This document shows positions 1 through 8,469 of a stretch of DNA of 64,000 bases, piece after piece. Made by a program: the position numbers and the translations under genes. Position 1 is the first letter of the stretch. Each line of letters starts with the position of its first letter. The stretch lies in NCBI GenBank assembly GCA_964247975.1, contig CAXTWH010000020.1, positions 1 to 64,000 on the forward strand. Reading direction: 5' to 3'. The notes under the pieces were generated by a model that was not told the origin of the DNA, ran no database searches, and saw nothing but the letters and a program-made list of their open reading frames with translations. Origin of the DNA: KBS-96 sp964247975 (lineage in GTDB: Bacteria; Acidobacteriota; Terriglobia; Bryobacterales; Bryobacteraceae).

Positions 1-614
1 ACGAAGCCAAATTGCGCAGGCTCCATCTTTTCTGCGAGTTGCGGGTGATTGCAGGCCATCAGGTGCAGTTCTTCGAGTTCTGCTTGTTCCTGCTGCTTGC
101 GGTCTTTCTGAATGTCGCGGAGCTGTTTCAAGGTTTGCAGGAAGCGGCGGTTCAAACGCGATTCGTAGAGGGTGAGCAGGGCTAACGGGTTGGCGGCCTG
201 ACGGAGGGTTTCGGCCATGGTTAAAGCGGCATGAGATTCGGCATAGCCGATGTGCCAGAGTTCGCCTTGTTCGTCGTGGCCGATGGCAAACAGGTTGTGT
301 TCGGCAGCAGCGAGCCGATGAAGACGGAACTGGAGATCGGCGCAGCTATTGGCGAGTTGCGTTTCGACGGCTCCGACCGGGTTCAAGGAAGCAACATATC
401 TTTCGGTGAACTGGTGATAGGAGTTCAGTTCTTCTTCGGGCAGGTGGATGACTTGCGAAAGAATGCCGTGACGGGTGGCGTTCAGGGCGGAACGGCTTTT
501 GCCTGCTTCGGTCTTGGGACCGGTACTCTTTTTGGCGTTGGCGCGATTGGCGCGGAGCCGGGCTGCGCTCGGCTGTTTCTGCGGGCTGGTGTCCGTGGGT
601 TGCTCGGGGTTCAT
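1..614 (-). CDS. Hypothetical protein, partial (C-terminus beyond window)
   Basis: The frame is open from an ATG at 614-612 down to the window edge (204 complete codons, no stop), so the gene is truncated by the window. Residues about 20-50 carry an 'ANRANAKKSTGPKTEAGK' stretch followed by SRSALNATRHG. I know this signature from many uncharacterised acidobacterial proteins. The rest is charged and helical, with a Gln/Glu-rich segment near residues 170-190 that could form a coiled coil. No signal peptide or membrane segment is visible. Function is unknown; a DNA-related role is sometimes suspected from the basic N-terminus, but nothing here proves it. It is divergent from the transporter gene at 846, with a 230-base shared upstream region. 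Confidence 0.7.
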   Translation of the reverse strand, partial: MNPEQPTDTSPQKQPSAARLRANRANAKKSTGPKTEAGKSRSALNATRHGILSQVIHLPEEELNSYHQFTERYVASLNPVGAVETQLANSCADLQFRLHRLAAAEHNLFAIGHDEQGELWHIGYAESHAALTMAETLRQAANPLALLTLYESRLNRRFLQTLKQLRDIQKDRKQQEQAELEELHLMACNHPQLAEKMEPAQFGF

Positions 615-845
615 GCGGTTCAGAGTGTACCCCGGCCAAAATCGCAATTGACCCAATAAACCGGGTAAGTAACAGAAACAAAACGGAAAATTTTCGAAAA
701 ATTTCTGAACAGCGCGATGGAATGAGGCAAAAAGGGAGATCACAATCCGGTTCCCGGCGCTGCCGCCGACAAACAGCCGCTTGACAAGAGGAAACAGAGA
801 TGCGAAACATACTTTCACTTTGCCTTCCCCTTACAATAAACAAGG

Positions 846-1541
846 GTGCCTGCCAATCCTCACGTTGAAAAACATTTCACTGCTTCTGATGTAGTCCGGG
901 ATATTGTGATCGGCATGTCGGATGGGCTAACAGTGCCCTTCGCATTGGCGGCAGGATTATCGGGAGCGGTGAACACCACCAGGGTCGTCGTGATTGCGGG
1001 CTTGGCGGAGATCGCCGCCGGCTCAATCGCGATGGGTTTGGGCGGCTATTTAGCGGCGCGCAACGATCGCGAACACTATCTAACTGAGCGACAGCGCGAA
1101 GAACGCGAAATCGTCGAGAAAACTGCCGCCGAAGAATATGAAGTGCGTGAAATTCTGGAAGGCTACGGTTTGAGCCGCCAGAATATTCAACCCATCCTTG
1201 AAGCTTTTCACAAAGACCACAAAGCCTGGGTGGATTGGATGATGCGCTTCGAATTAGGGCTCGAAGAACCGGACCCGAAACGCGCCGTAAATAGCGCGGC
1301 CACTATTGCTTGTTCTTATGTGGTGGGCGGCTTGGTGCCGCTGGCTCCCTATATGCTTATCGCCGCCTCCCGAACCGCGCTGCTTTTTTCGGTCGCGGCC
1401 ACGCTGGCGGCTTTGTTTGTGTTCGGCTATCTGAAAGGCCGATTTACCGGCACCGCGCCCGGCTCCAGCGCGTTTCGCACAACCGTCACCGGAGGTTTGG
1501 CGGCGGCGGCGGCCTACGGCATTGCCAAACTCATTTCCTGA
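846..1541 (+). CDS. VIT1/CCC1 family transporter (Fe2+/Mn2+)
   Basis: The 231-residue product matches the VIT1/CCC1 family, which moves Fe2+ or Mn2+ across membranes. The first helix carries a GMSDGLTVPFALAAGLSG-like family signature (residues about 23-40). Predicted membrane helices lie near 18-40, 45-70, 150-172, 178-197 and 208-228. Between helices 2 and 3 is a Glu-rich cytoplasmic segment (about 80-140) with the layout of the metal-binding helical domain in plant VIT1. Start: a TAA lies three codons upstream, so GTG at 846 is the first possible start. No Shine-Dalgarno sequence at normal spacing is seen, and TACAAT at 832-837 would place a transcript start close to the GTG, so leaderless expression is possible (inference). 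Direction of transport and preferred metal cannot be read from sequence. Confidence 0.88.
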   Translation: MPANPHVEKHFTASDVVRDIVIGMSDGLTVPFALAAGLSGAVNTTRVVVIAGLAEIAAGSIAMGLGGYLAARNDREHYLTERQREEREIVEKTAAEEYEVREILEGYGLSRQNIQPILEAFHKDHKAWVDWMMRFELGLEEPDPKRAVNSAATIACSYVVGGLVPLAPYMLIAASRTALLFSVAATLAALFVFGYLKGRFTGTAPGSSAFRTTVTGGLAAAAAYGIAKLIS

Positions 1542-1563
1542 ACCAAACCGGCCTGATAAAAGG

Positions 1564-3252
1564 ATGGCGAACCGCGCCATAATTCAATCAATGGACTTAG
1601 TGATCTTCGGCCCGGAAGGCGAATCGAAAACAGTGGCATTGGAGAAAACAGCCATGTCGCTTGGCCGCTCGTCGGACAATGACCTGAGCTACCCGAACGA
1701 TCCCTGGCTTTCGCGCTACCACCTTTGCTTCGAACAACAGGGTAGCCAATGGTGCGTACGAGACTGCGACAGTCGTAACGGAACCATCGTCAACGCCATG
1801 CAGTTGAAAGAAGCGCATTCGCTGCGGCCCGGAGACCGAATCTATGCAGGGCATCTGACCATTGAGGTGCGCGTTGACCCGACTGATTCGATGCGGAGCA
1901 TTGTTTCCTTTGTTCCATCGCCGGAAAATCCTTTTGAACAAAAAGGAACGGTGGTCACCAATCTGGAAAAGGTTCTGGGGCAGACCAAAGCCCTCCATAA
2001 GAGCCGGTATGAGGAGATTACCCTCAACACCGCCCGCGTGGTTCGCGCGCTGATCCGGGCCGGACAGGAACTCGCCAGTCATCGTCCTTTGGACAAACTG
2101 TTTGACGTGATTCTGGACCTGGCTTTATCGGCGGTGGAAGCTTCGCGCGGCGTGATCCTGACGCTCGAAAAAGAAGGCGAACTGAACCTGCGCTCCAGCA
2201 AAGGAGACAACTTCACCATCAGCACTTCCGTGCGTGATCGCGTTCTGCGCGAAAAATGCTCGCTCATGCTCAGCGACGCGCAGCTTGACGAAGCGTTCCG
2301 GGAACAGAAAAGCATTCTCATCCATAAGGTGCGAAGCGTGATGGCAGTGCCGCTGCAAGCAGGCGACCGGGTAATCGGGTTGATTTATGTAGACACCGGC
2401 AACTTGCTCAGACCGTTTTCGCAGGAAGATCTGGACCTGCTCACGGTAATGGCGAACGTGGCCGCAATCCGCATCGAGCAAGCGCGGTTGATTGAGGTGG
2501 AACAATCGGAAAAATTGATGGAATCGGAGCTGGCTTCAGCCAGTGAGATACAACGCGGTTTGCTGCCGACCGAGAACCCGAACTACGAAGGCTACGAAAT
2601 TGCCGGGCTGAACTTACCCTGTCATACAGTAGGCGGCGATTACTATGATTATCTTGCTTACGGCGACGGACGCCTGGCTATTGTGGTGGGCGATGTGGCA
2701 GGCAAAGGGCTTTCGGCTGCGCTGGTGATGTCCAGCCTGCAAGCGCGGGTTCACATGCTGGCGGAATCGAGCCCCGACCCGGCGAACGCGCTGACCGTGT
2801 TGAACCGGAATGTCGCTAAACGGCATCTGCCGGGCCGGTTCATTACCTTCTTCTATGGCGTGCTTGATCCGGTCACCGGACGGTTCCAATACGCCAACGC
2901 CGGGCATAATCATCCGCTGCTGATTCGGGCCGACCGCTCGTTTGTGCAACTGCCGGGACACTCGATGGTGATGGGCCTTGTGTCCGATATCCGTTATCAG
3001 ACTTACGAGATTACCTTGGAGCCAGGAGACATGTTGGCCCTCTTCAGCGATGGCGTCACCGAAGCGCGCAAGCCCGACATGATGGAAGAGTTCGGCGACG
3101 AGCGGTTGGCGGCATTTCTGGCCGATCATCAGAACGAGTCTTCACTAACCATTCTGGATAAGTTAGTCAATGACGTTCGGAATTGGTCAGAGAGCGCATC
3201 TTTTGCGGATGACTTTACCGCTGTGATCGTGAAACGACTACCTGCTGCTTAA
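1564..3252 (+). CDS. FHA-GAF-SpoIIE (PP2C-type) serine phosphatase
   Basis: A three-domain signalling phosphatase of 562 residues. An FHA domain (about 12-105) keeps the GRSSDNDL and SRYH phosphothreonine-binding motifs. A GAF domain follows (about 165-310), then a short helix and a PP2C/SpoIIE domain (about 345-560) with GGDYYDY, VGDVAGKGLSAAL and FSDGVTEA, which hold the Asp residues that bind the two metal ions. Such RsbU/RsbP-like proteins usually dephosphorylate an anti-sigma-factor antagonist, and the FHA part would recruit a phosphorylated partner. No partner gene lies next to it. Start: an in-frame ATG at 1522 overlaps the upstream gene; ATG 1564, 22 bases after that gene's stop and preceded by AAAAGG, fits better, and ATG 1591 is also possible. 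Confidence 0.9.
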   Translation: MANRAIIQSMDLVIFGPEGESKTVALEKTAMSLGRSSDNDLSYPNDPWLSRYHLCFEQQGSQWCVRDCDSRNGTIVNAMQLKEAHSLRPGDRIYAGHLTIEVRVDPTDSMRSIVSFVPSPENPFEQKGTVVTNLEKVLGQTKALHKSRYEEITLNTARVVRALIRAGQELASHRPLDKLFDVILDLALSAVEASRGVILTLEKEGELNLRSSKGDNFTISTSVRDRVLREKCSLMLSDAQLDEAFREQKSILIHKVRSVMAVPLQAGDRVIGLIYVDTGNLLRPFSQEDLDLLTVMANVAAIRIEQARLIEVEQSEKLMESELASASEIQRGLLPTENPNYEGYEIAGLNLPCHTVGGDYYDYLAYGDGRLAIVVGDVAGKGLSAALVMSSLQARVHMLAESSPDPANALTVLNRNVAKRHLPGRFITFFYGVLDPVTGRFQYANAGHNHPLLIRADRSFVQLPGHSMVMGLVSDIRYQTYEITLEPGDMLALFSDGVTEARKPDMMEEFGDERLAAFLADHQNESSLTILDKLVNDVRNWSESASFADDFTAVIVKRLPAA

Positions 3253-3439
3253 CTTCCTGCCGTATGTTTGCGGGTATACAGGATATCGTATTTTCTGATA
3301 GGCAGATTGTACTTTTTGCAGTTATACTGAGATGGTTCGCAGAGCAGTGAAAGCCATCTTTCATGTGTGCTTTTGAAAGCGAACAATCATCGAAATTGTT
3401 GATCACGAATCGATCTTGTAACTAGAAGGAGAATTCGTT

Positions 3440-3655
3440 ATGAAAGTATTAGCTCAGGCGGGTGCGGCGGAAAGCCGTGAAGTAGTCAGCAGTTCTCTGG
3501 AAAGAGAACTGGAAGAACAGCATCTGCAGGCGATCCAGAAGCTGGCTTATCAGATCTGGCAGTCGCGCGGTTGCCCGGAAGGCTCCAGCGAAAACGATTG
3601 GTTGGAAGCAGAACACAAACTGGTGCAAAGACTAGCTCCTGCCGGAAGAAATTAG
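3440..3655 (+). CDS. DUF2934 domain small protein
   Basis: A 71-residue protein. The C-terminal half (about 33-66) matches DUF2934, with IQKLAYQIWQSRGCPEGSS and a DWLEAEHKL core. Proteins with this domain are small, often multi-copy, and common in Acidobacteria and other soil bacteria; their role is unknown. The N-terminal part is Glu-rich. A strong ribosome site (AGAAGGAGAA) precedes the ATG. The SDR gene follows nine bases after the stop, so the two may be cotranscribed, although no functional link is known. Confidence 0.85.
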   Translation: MKVLAQAGAAESREVVSSSLERELEEQHLQAIQKLAYQIWQSRGCPEGSSENDWLEAEHKLVQRLAPAGRN

Positions 3656-3663
3656 GCTGGATT

Positions 3664-4404
3664 ATGTTCAGCCTGGCCGGTCAAACAGCCGTGGTGACGG
3701 GGGCTGGCCAAGGCATCGGCACTGCTATTGCCGAGCGTCTTGCCCAGGCAGGCGCAACGGTGGCAGTGGTTGATTTAAATGAGCAAACGGCAGAACAGGT
3801 AGCGCGATCGCTTCCCGGTTCGGCTTTCGCAGTGCAAGCCGATGTAAGGCTGTTTGAATCGGTGCAAACCTGCGTTGCTCAAATTTTAAATCGCACCGGC
3901 CAGATTTCCATTCTGGTGAATAACGCCGGCATTGCCGGACGGGCCGCGCCGGTATGGGAACAAACTGACGAAGACTGGCAGCAGATTATTGCTGTGAACA
4001 TGAGCGGGGTATTCCATTTCTGCCGCGCCGTCCTGCCGCACATGCGTTCCCGCCAATATGGGCGCATTGTGAATATCGCTTCCATTGCCGGTAAAGAAGG
4101 CAATCCCCGAATGGCCCCGTATTCGGCTACCAAGGCAGCCGTTATTGCCATGACGAAATCAATGGCGAAAGAAGTAGCTACCGAAGGCATTTGTATTAAC
4201 TCCGTCACGCCTGCCGTGGTCCATACGCCGATTCTCGACCAACTGACACCCGCGCAAGTTTCTTATATGACGGATCGTATTCCGATGGGCAGAACCGGCA
4301 AGCCGGAAGAAATCGCCGCCGTGGTGCATTTTCTGGCCAGCCCAGACTGTTCGTTTGTCACCGGGCAGTGTTACGACGCCAGCGGCGGACGCGCTACCTA
4401 TTGA
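3664..4404 (+). CDS. SDR-family oxidoreductase, probably sugar-acid dehydrogenase
   Basis: A 246-residue classical short-chain dehydrogenase: cofactor motif TGAGQGIG at 12-19, NNAG at 86-89, catalytic Ser140, Tyr153 and Lys157 (YSATK). Asp37 after beta strand 2 (VVDLN) suggests preference for NAD+ over NADP+. An ORF in the same frame is open upstream from 3571, but that part overlaps the DUF2934 gene; ATG 3664 gives a normal SDR N-terminus. The following FAH-family hydrolase, lactonase-type amidohydrolase and ACS-type carrier recall the non-phosphorylative L-fucose/L-rhamnose pathway, where an SDR oxidises 2-keto-3-deoxy-L-fuconate (or the free sugar). The exact substrate is inferred from neighbours only. 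A generic 3-oxoacyl reductase cannot be excluded by sequence alone. Confidence 0.85.
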   Translation: MFSLAGQTAVVTGAGQGIGTAIAERLAQAGATVAVVDLNEQTAEQVARSLPGSAFAVQADVRLFESVQTCVAQILNRTGQISILVNNAGIAGRAAPVWEQTDEDWQQIIAVNMSGVFHFCRAVLPHMRSRQYGRIVNIASIAGKEGNPRMAPYSATKAAVIAMTKSMAKEVATEGICINSVTPAVVHTPILDQLTPAQVSYMTDRIPMGRTGKPEEIAAVVHFLASPDCSFVTGQCYDASGGRATY

Positions 4405-4461
4405 GCGGACTGTTATCTTATAGCGTTAGCTGCCAAGATATCTTCCACCAAAGGAACGTGA

Positions 4462-5313
4462 ATGAAACTGCTCCACTTCGGAGAACCGGGTGCTGAGAAA
4501 CCGGGCCTGCTTGATGCAAACAACGTAATACGAGACCTTTCCGCAATTGTGCCGATGATCGGCGGACAAGCGCTAACCTCCGCCGGTCTTGCCAAGCTTC
4601 GCGCCGTGAATGCCGCTGAGTTGCCCGAAGCTCCAAGCGGAGCGCGCTTAGGCCCGTGCGTTGCGGGAGTGCGAAACTTCATTGCGGTTGGATTGAATTA
4701 CGCCGACCACGCAAAAGAATCCGGCATGGCCGTTCCGGTAGAACCGGTGTTGTTCAATAAAGCTCCATCCTGTATTGTGGGACCGAACGATGAAGTGATA
4801 ATTCCGCGCGGCTCGGAAAAAACAGATTGGGAAGTGGAACTGGCGGTGGTGATCGGCGACCGCGCTTCTTACGTGACGGAAGAATCCGCGCCCCAGCATG
4901 TGGCAGGCTACTGCGTGTGCAACGACGTTTCAGAACGCGCTTATCAGATTGAAGGCACCGGGCAGTGGATGAAAGGCAAGGGTTGCGCGACCTTTGGGCC
5001 GCTCGGACCCTGGCTGGTGACAACGGACGAAGTGCCGGATATTCAGAACCTGCGCATGTGGCTGACCGTAAACGGCGAACGAATGCAGAACGGATCAACC
5101 AGCACGATGGTGGCCGGTGTGACGCGGCTTGTTTCCTTTATTTCTCAATTCATGATTCTGGAGCCGGGCGACGTGATCACAACCGGCACCCCGCCGGGAG
5201 TGGGATTGGGCATGAAGCCGCCCCGCTACCTGAAACCGGGCGACGAGATGGCGCTGGGCATTGAAGGCTTAGGCGAACAGAAGCAGCGGGTCGTGGCTTT
5301 CCGGCAATCATGA
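4462..5313 (+). CDS. Fumarylacetoacetate hydrolase family protein (probable 2,4-diketo-3-deoxy-sugar-acid hydrolase)
   Basis: A 283-residue FAH-fold enzyme. The catalytic core begins near residue 70 (GLNYADHAKESG) and contains the metal-ligand region (DWEVELAVVIG) and the family's GDVITTGTPPGVG segment near 237-249. The N-terminal 65 residues form the usual cap. Length and motifs match the bacterial FAH subgroup that cleaves 2,4-diketo acids, including 2,4-diketo-3-deoxy-L-fuconate hydrolase, which yields pyruvate and lactate. Start ATG 4462 is preceded by AAAGGAACGTGA. The stop overlaps the next gene's ATG by four bases, which indicates translational coupling with the amidohydrolase. The pathway assignment rests on context. 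Confidence 0.87.
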   Translation: MKLLHFGEPGAEKPGLLDANNVIRDLSAIVPMIGGQALTSAGLAKLRAVNAAELPEAPSGARLGPCVAGVRNFIAVGLNYADHAKESGMAVPVEPVLFNKAPSCIVGPNDEVIIPRGSEKTDWEVELAVVIGDRASYVTEESAPQHVAGYCVCNDVSERAYQIEGTGQWMKGKGCATFGPLGPWLVTTDEVPDIQNLRMWLTVNGERMQNGSTSTMVAGVTRLVSFISQFMILEPGDVITTGTPPGVGLGMKPPRYLKPGDEMALGIEGLGEQKQRVVAFRQS

Positions 5314-6188
5314 ACCGCCGTATGTTTCTTGCCGGCGCTGCTGGAGCAAATCTGCTTGTCGATACAGCCGCGATGCCAAGCCGGGTGATTGACACCCACG
5401 TTCACTTTTACGATCCACGGCGACCGCAAGGCGTACCGTGGCCGCCCAAAGAGGATGCCGTGCTGTATCGCCCGGTTCTGCCGCAGGATTTTCGGCAGCT
5501 TACAAAAACGTTAAATATCAGCGGTGTGATTGAAGTGGAAGCCAGCCCTTTGTTGGAAGATAATCAGTGGGTTCTGGATTTAGCGGAAAAAGAGACGATC
5601 ATCCTGGGCACAGTCGGAAACATACAACCCGGAACACCGGACTTCACTCGACACCTGGAGCGGTTTCACCGGAACCGACGCTTTCGCGGCATTCGCGAAG
5701 GCAATTTATGGAACCGCGATCTTGGCGAGGAGCTTGGCCATCCGCAGGTGATAGCTGATTTGAAGCTGTTGGCGCAGTTCGGATTGGAAATGGATACGGC
5801 CAATCCGAATCCGGCGCTGCTCCGAACAATTCTGAAACTGACCGATCTTGTGCCGAACTTACGTATCGTGATTGATCATCTGCCAATTGACGAGCCAGCG
5901 GCGGACACCCTGCGGGAACTGGCGCAGCGTCCACAGGTGTTCGTTAAAGTTTCGAACATAGTGCGTCGCGGAAAGAATTCTGCGGCCTACCGTCCGGCAC
6001 TGGACGAACTCTGGGACCTTTTTGGCGAGAACAGATTATTTTATGGAAGCAACTGGCCGGTGAGCGATCTGATTGCGCCATACAACACCGTGTTCAAGGC
6101 AGCGCACGAGTATTTTGCGGCGAAGGGCAGGGAAGCGTGCGAAAAATATTTCTGGCGCAATGCTGTAACTGCTTATGGCCTGGCCTGA
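5310..6188 (+). CDS. Amidohydrolase-2 / sugar lactonase (L-fuconolactonase-like) with twin-arginine-like leader
   Basis: A 292-residue TIM-barrel metal hydrolase of the amidohydrolase_2 family. It has the HxH motif at residues 30-32 (DTHVHFYDP), a strand with HLPIDEP in the middle, and a C-terminal FYGSNWPVSD segment, typical of L-fuconolactonase/L-rhamnono-lactonase-like enzymes that open sugar 1,4-lactones. The N-terminus is unusual for this group: it reads NRRMFLAGAAGANLL, which resembles a Tat leader (RRxFL followed by a hydrophobic stretch), so export to the periplasm is possible. The leader ends close to the HxH strand, leaving little room for a cleavage site. The gene overlaps the FAH gene by four bases. 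Confidence 0.82.
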   Translation: MNRRMFLAGAAGANLLVDTAAMPSRVIDTHVHFYDPRRPQGVPWPPKEDAVLYRPVLPQDFRQLTKTLNISGVIEVEASPLLEDNQWVLDLAEKETIILGTVGNIQPGTPDFTRHLERFHRNRRFRGIREGNLWNRDLGEELGHPQVIADLKLLAQFGLEMDTANPNPALLRTILKLTDLVPNLRIVIDHLPIDEPAADTLRELAQRPQVFVKVSNIVRRGKNSAAYRPALDELWDLFGENRLFYGSNWPVSDLIAPYNTVFKAAHEYFAAKGREACEKYFWRNAVTAYGLA

Positions 6189-6207
6189 ATAATGGCATTC
6201 TGAAAAC

Positions 6208-6867
6208 GTGAGTTCCCCCAATGGCGTAGCTGATGCCATCTTTGCTTCCAAACAAACTGACTGCCTTGATGCGCGCAATGCGGCGGCGGATGCGGCTTCT
6301 TCGCTGGCATTACTCGATACGCTCGAAGCCGCTTTTCATGCCCGGCAATCCGAATGGCTGTTTCTGCGTGAGCTGCGGGTCGGCACTGGGCGTCAGAACC
6401 GGGGCGGGCAGCGTTTAGACGCTTTCGCGTTGAATACATTGCCGCATCAGGCCATGCGGCGGGTTTGCTACGAAATCAAAGTATCTCGCGCCGACTTTCT
6501 CTGCGAGATGCGCCATCCGTTGAAACGAAGAATCGGTATGCGGTATTCAAACGAATTTTATTTCGTGACTCCGGCCGGTCTGCTTGATACTGATGAAGTT
6601 CCTTTGGAATGTGGACTGATTGAGATCGGAAAAGAAGTATCGGAAGAGCGTAAATCCTTAATTGAAGCAAGCGGCGGATTAACGCACTTCAATCCGCAAA
6701 CCGGAATGTACTGCCTGATGACGATCACTGCGCCGTGGCGTGACACGCCGGGACCTACCTGGCAGTTTGCTGCGGCGATGCTGCGGCACCAGCGGCGAAC
6801 TTTGGAAGAAAAGCGGCAACCTCCTCCCAAGCAGCAGCACTTAAATTTTGAGCCGGATTCCGAATAA
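6208..6867 (+). CDS. MmcB-like PD-(D/E)XK-fold protein
   Basis: A 219-residue protein whose central part (about 65-140) follows the MmcB/COG5321 pattern: RLDAFALNTLP, then YEIKVSRADF, HPLKRR, SNEFYFVTPAGL and ECGLIEI. The Asp and the Glu-x-Lys spacing fit the PD-(D/E)XK nuclease fold. MmcB was linked to survival after DNA cross-linking damage in Caulobacter (family knowledge); its biochemical activity is unclear. The N-terminal 50 residues and the Gln/Pro-rich C-terminus lie outside the domain. It begins with GTG 19 bases after the lactonase stop and ends 39 bases before the MFS gene, so it sits inside a catabolic gene set with which it has no evident connection. Confidence 0.75.
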   Translation: MSSPNGVADAIFASKQTDCLDARNAAADAASSLALLDTLEAAFHARQSEWLFLRELRVGTGRQNRGGQRLDAFALNTLPHQAMRRVCYEIKVSRADFLCEMRHPLKRRIGMRYSNEFYFVTPAGLLDTDEVPLECGLIEIGKEVSEERKSLIEASGGLTHFNPQTGMYCLMTITAPWRDTPGPTWQFAAAMLRHQRRTLEEKRQPPPKQQHLNFEPDSE

Positions 6868-6906
6868 GGGAAACGATAAGATTAACGGGACGTATTCGGA
6901 AGCAAA

Positions 6907-8235
6907 ATGAATCAACAAGCAAACAGTCGAGTTCGATGGATTCTGATTAGCTGGATGTTTGTGGTGAGCGCGATTGCTTACCTGGACCGCGTGAACATCT
7001 CCATCGCCGGTCAGGCGATTGCGAAAGAATTTCATCTCAGCAATGTTCAGCTAGGCTCGGTGTTCAGCGCGTTTGTGCTGGGTTATGCCTTGTTTCAAGC
7101 GCCGGGCGGTAGGCTGGCCGACCGCGTCGGACCACGCATTGTTTTAGGGTTGGGCGTGATCTGGTGGGGTGTTTTTACTTGTTTGATAACTGTGTTTTCG
7201 GCGCAAACCACGGCCCTGGTAGGAATGTTGGTGGCAGTGCGCTTTTGTTTGGGCATGGGAGAAGCAGTGGTGTATCCCGCTTCAAACTGCATTGTGTCGT
7301 CCTGGATTCCTTCCTCTGAACGCGGCGTAGCGAATGGCATCATCTTTTCCGGAGTGGGTTTCGGCGCAGGCATTGCGCCGCCGCTAATTACTTATGTGCT
7401 GTTGAATTATGGCTGGCGGTGGTCGTTCTGGATCAGCGCCGGATTGGGCTTGATCGCCGGGGCGGTCTGGTTTGCGATCGCCAGAGATACGCCCGCACAG
7501 CATCCCTGGGCATCGAGCAGAGAACGAGCCTATATCAAGCAGGGCTTGCCCGCGCCGAAAGCCGGAACAAGCGCCACAAAACAGCTTTCGTGGTTTTCGA
7601 TCCTGAGCAATCGCAATATTCTGCTGATTACTTTCAGTTACTTTGCCTACGGCTATGCGGCTTATATCTTTTTTAGCTGGTTCTTTATTTATCTCAGTTC
7701 CGTGCGTGGTTTGAATTTAAAACAAAGCTCGTATTACACGATGCTGCCTTTTCTGGCGATGGCAATTGGTTCGCCGCTCGGAGGATGGATCAGCGACCGA
7801 TTGACGCGCCGATACGGAAAGCGAGTGGGCCGATGCGGTTTGGCTGCCGCTTCCATTGCTTTCTGCGCCGTGTTCATCGCGTTAGGAACACAGGCAGCCA
7901 GCGCGCAGATCGCGAGTTTGGTGCTGGCCGGCGGCGCGGGCGCTTTGTATATGTCGCAGAGTTCATTCTGGTCAGTGACGGCAGATATGGGCGGCAGTTC
8001 CGCCGGCACTGTTTCCGGTTTGATGAACATGGGCGGCCAGATCGGCGGCGCAGTAACGGCCTCTTTGACTCCGCTTATCGCTAATCATTTAAGCTGGACC
8101 GCTTCTTTTCTGACCGCCGCAGCGTTGTGCGCAGTGGGAGCCGTGGTGTGGCTTTTTGTGGATCCTCATGCTGAATTGTCCACCGATCACATTGCCGATG
8201 CAGGCCGATTGGCAGTGGAACAGAAACACGCTTAA
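6907..8235 (+). CDS. MFS transporter, ACS (anion:cation symporter) type
   Basis: A 442-residue carrier with twelve predicted helices. The N-terminal helix ends in YLDRVNISIAG, the signature of the ACS branch of the major facilitator family (hexuronate, galactonate, glucarate and similar organic anions). The loop 2-3 motif is GGRLADRVGPR, and a second copy, GGWISDRLTRRYG, lies between helices 8 and 9. Members import sugar acids with protons. Its place after the sugar-acid dehydrogenase, diketo-acid hydrolase and lactonase suggests that it brings in the substrate of that route. Which sugar acid cannot be told. Confidence 0.87.
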   Translation: MNQQANSRVRWILISWMFVVSAIAYLDRVNISIAGQAIAKEFHLSNVQLGSVFSAFVLGYALFQAPGGRLADRVGPRIVLGLGVIWWGVFTCLITVFSAQTTALVGMLVAVRFCLGMGEAVVYPASNCIVSSWIPSSERGVANGIIFSGVGFGAGIAPPLITYVLLNYGWRWSFWISAGLGLIAGAVWFAIARDTPAQHPWASSRERAYIKQGLPAPKAGTSATKQLSWFSILSNRNILLITFSYFAYGYAAYIFFSWFFIYLSSVRGLNLKQSSYYTMLPFLAMAIGSPLGGWISDRLTRRYGKRVGRCGLAAASIAFCAVFIALGTQAASAQIASLVLAGGAGALYMSQSSFWSVTADMGGSSAGTVSGLMNMGGQIGGAVTASLTPLIANHLSWTASFLTAAALCAVGAVVWLFVDPHAELSTDHIADAGRLAVEQKHA

Positions 8236-8392
8236 ACGTCCTGCCATTCCGAAAGTTTCGTTTCTTCCGCTCTGGAACACCGTCCAACTCAAAATTCTTC
8301 ACTACAATCTACATCGGGTCCGTGTGTCTATCGTTTGACAACTCAAAACTAAAACTAAACAAAATTCAAGCTGAGAGCGGCAGTAATTTCAC

Positions 8393-8419
8393 TTGACAAG
8401 TGTTTTTTTACACTAAATT
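8393..8419 (+). promoter_or_regulatory. Candidate sigma-70 promoter for the secreted-protein operon
   Basis: TTGACA at 8393-8398 is followed, after 15 bases, by TAAATT (8414-8419) in an AT-rich stretch about 50 bases before the ATG at 8470. The -35 is perfect. The -10 is weak and the spacer is two bases short of the optimum. Confidence 0.4.
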
Positions 8420-8469
8420 TGTGACTCGGATGCATTTACCTTAAACCAAAACCACACTCTGAGGTTCAT

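Noticed and set aside
231..659. Plus-strand frame of 142 codons at the left end
   Set aside because: It lies antisense to the partial minus-strand gene 1-614, whose sequence carries a recognisable motif; composition is Gly/Val/Phe-rich as expected for an antisense frame.
3307..3328. TTGTAC and TATACT pair as promoter for the DUF2934 gene
   Set aside because: The spacer is only 10 bases; no better -35 stands at 16-18 bases.
3571..3663. Upstream extension of the SDR gene
   Set aside because: It overlaps the DUF2934 gene in another frame and adds residues foreign to SDR proteins; ATG 3664 gives the normal N-terminus.
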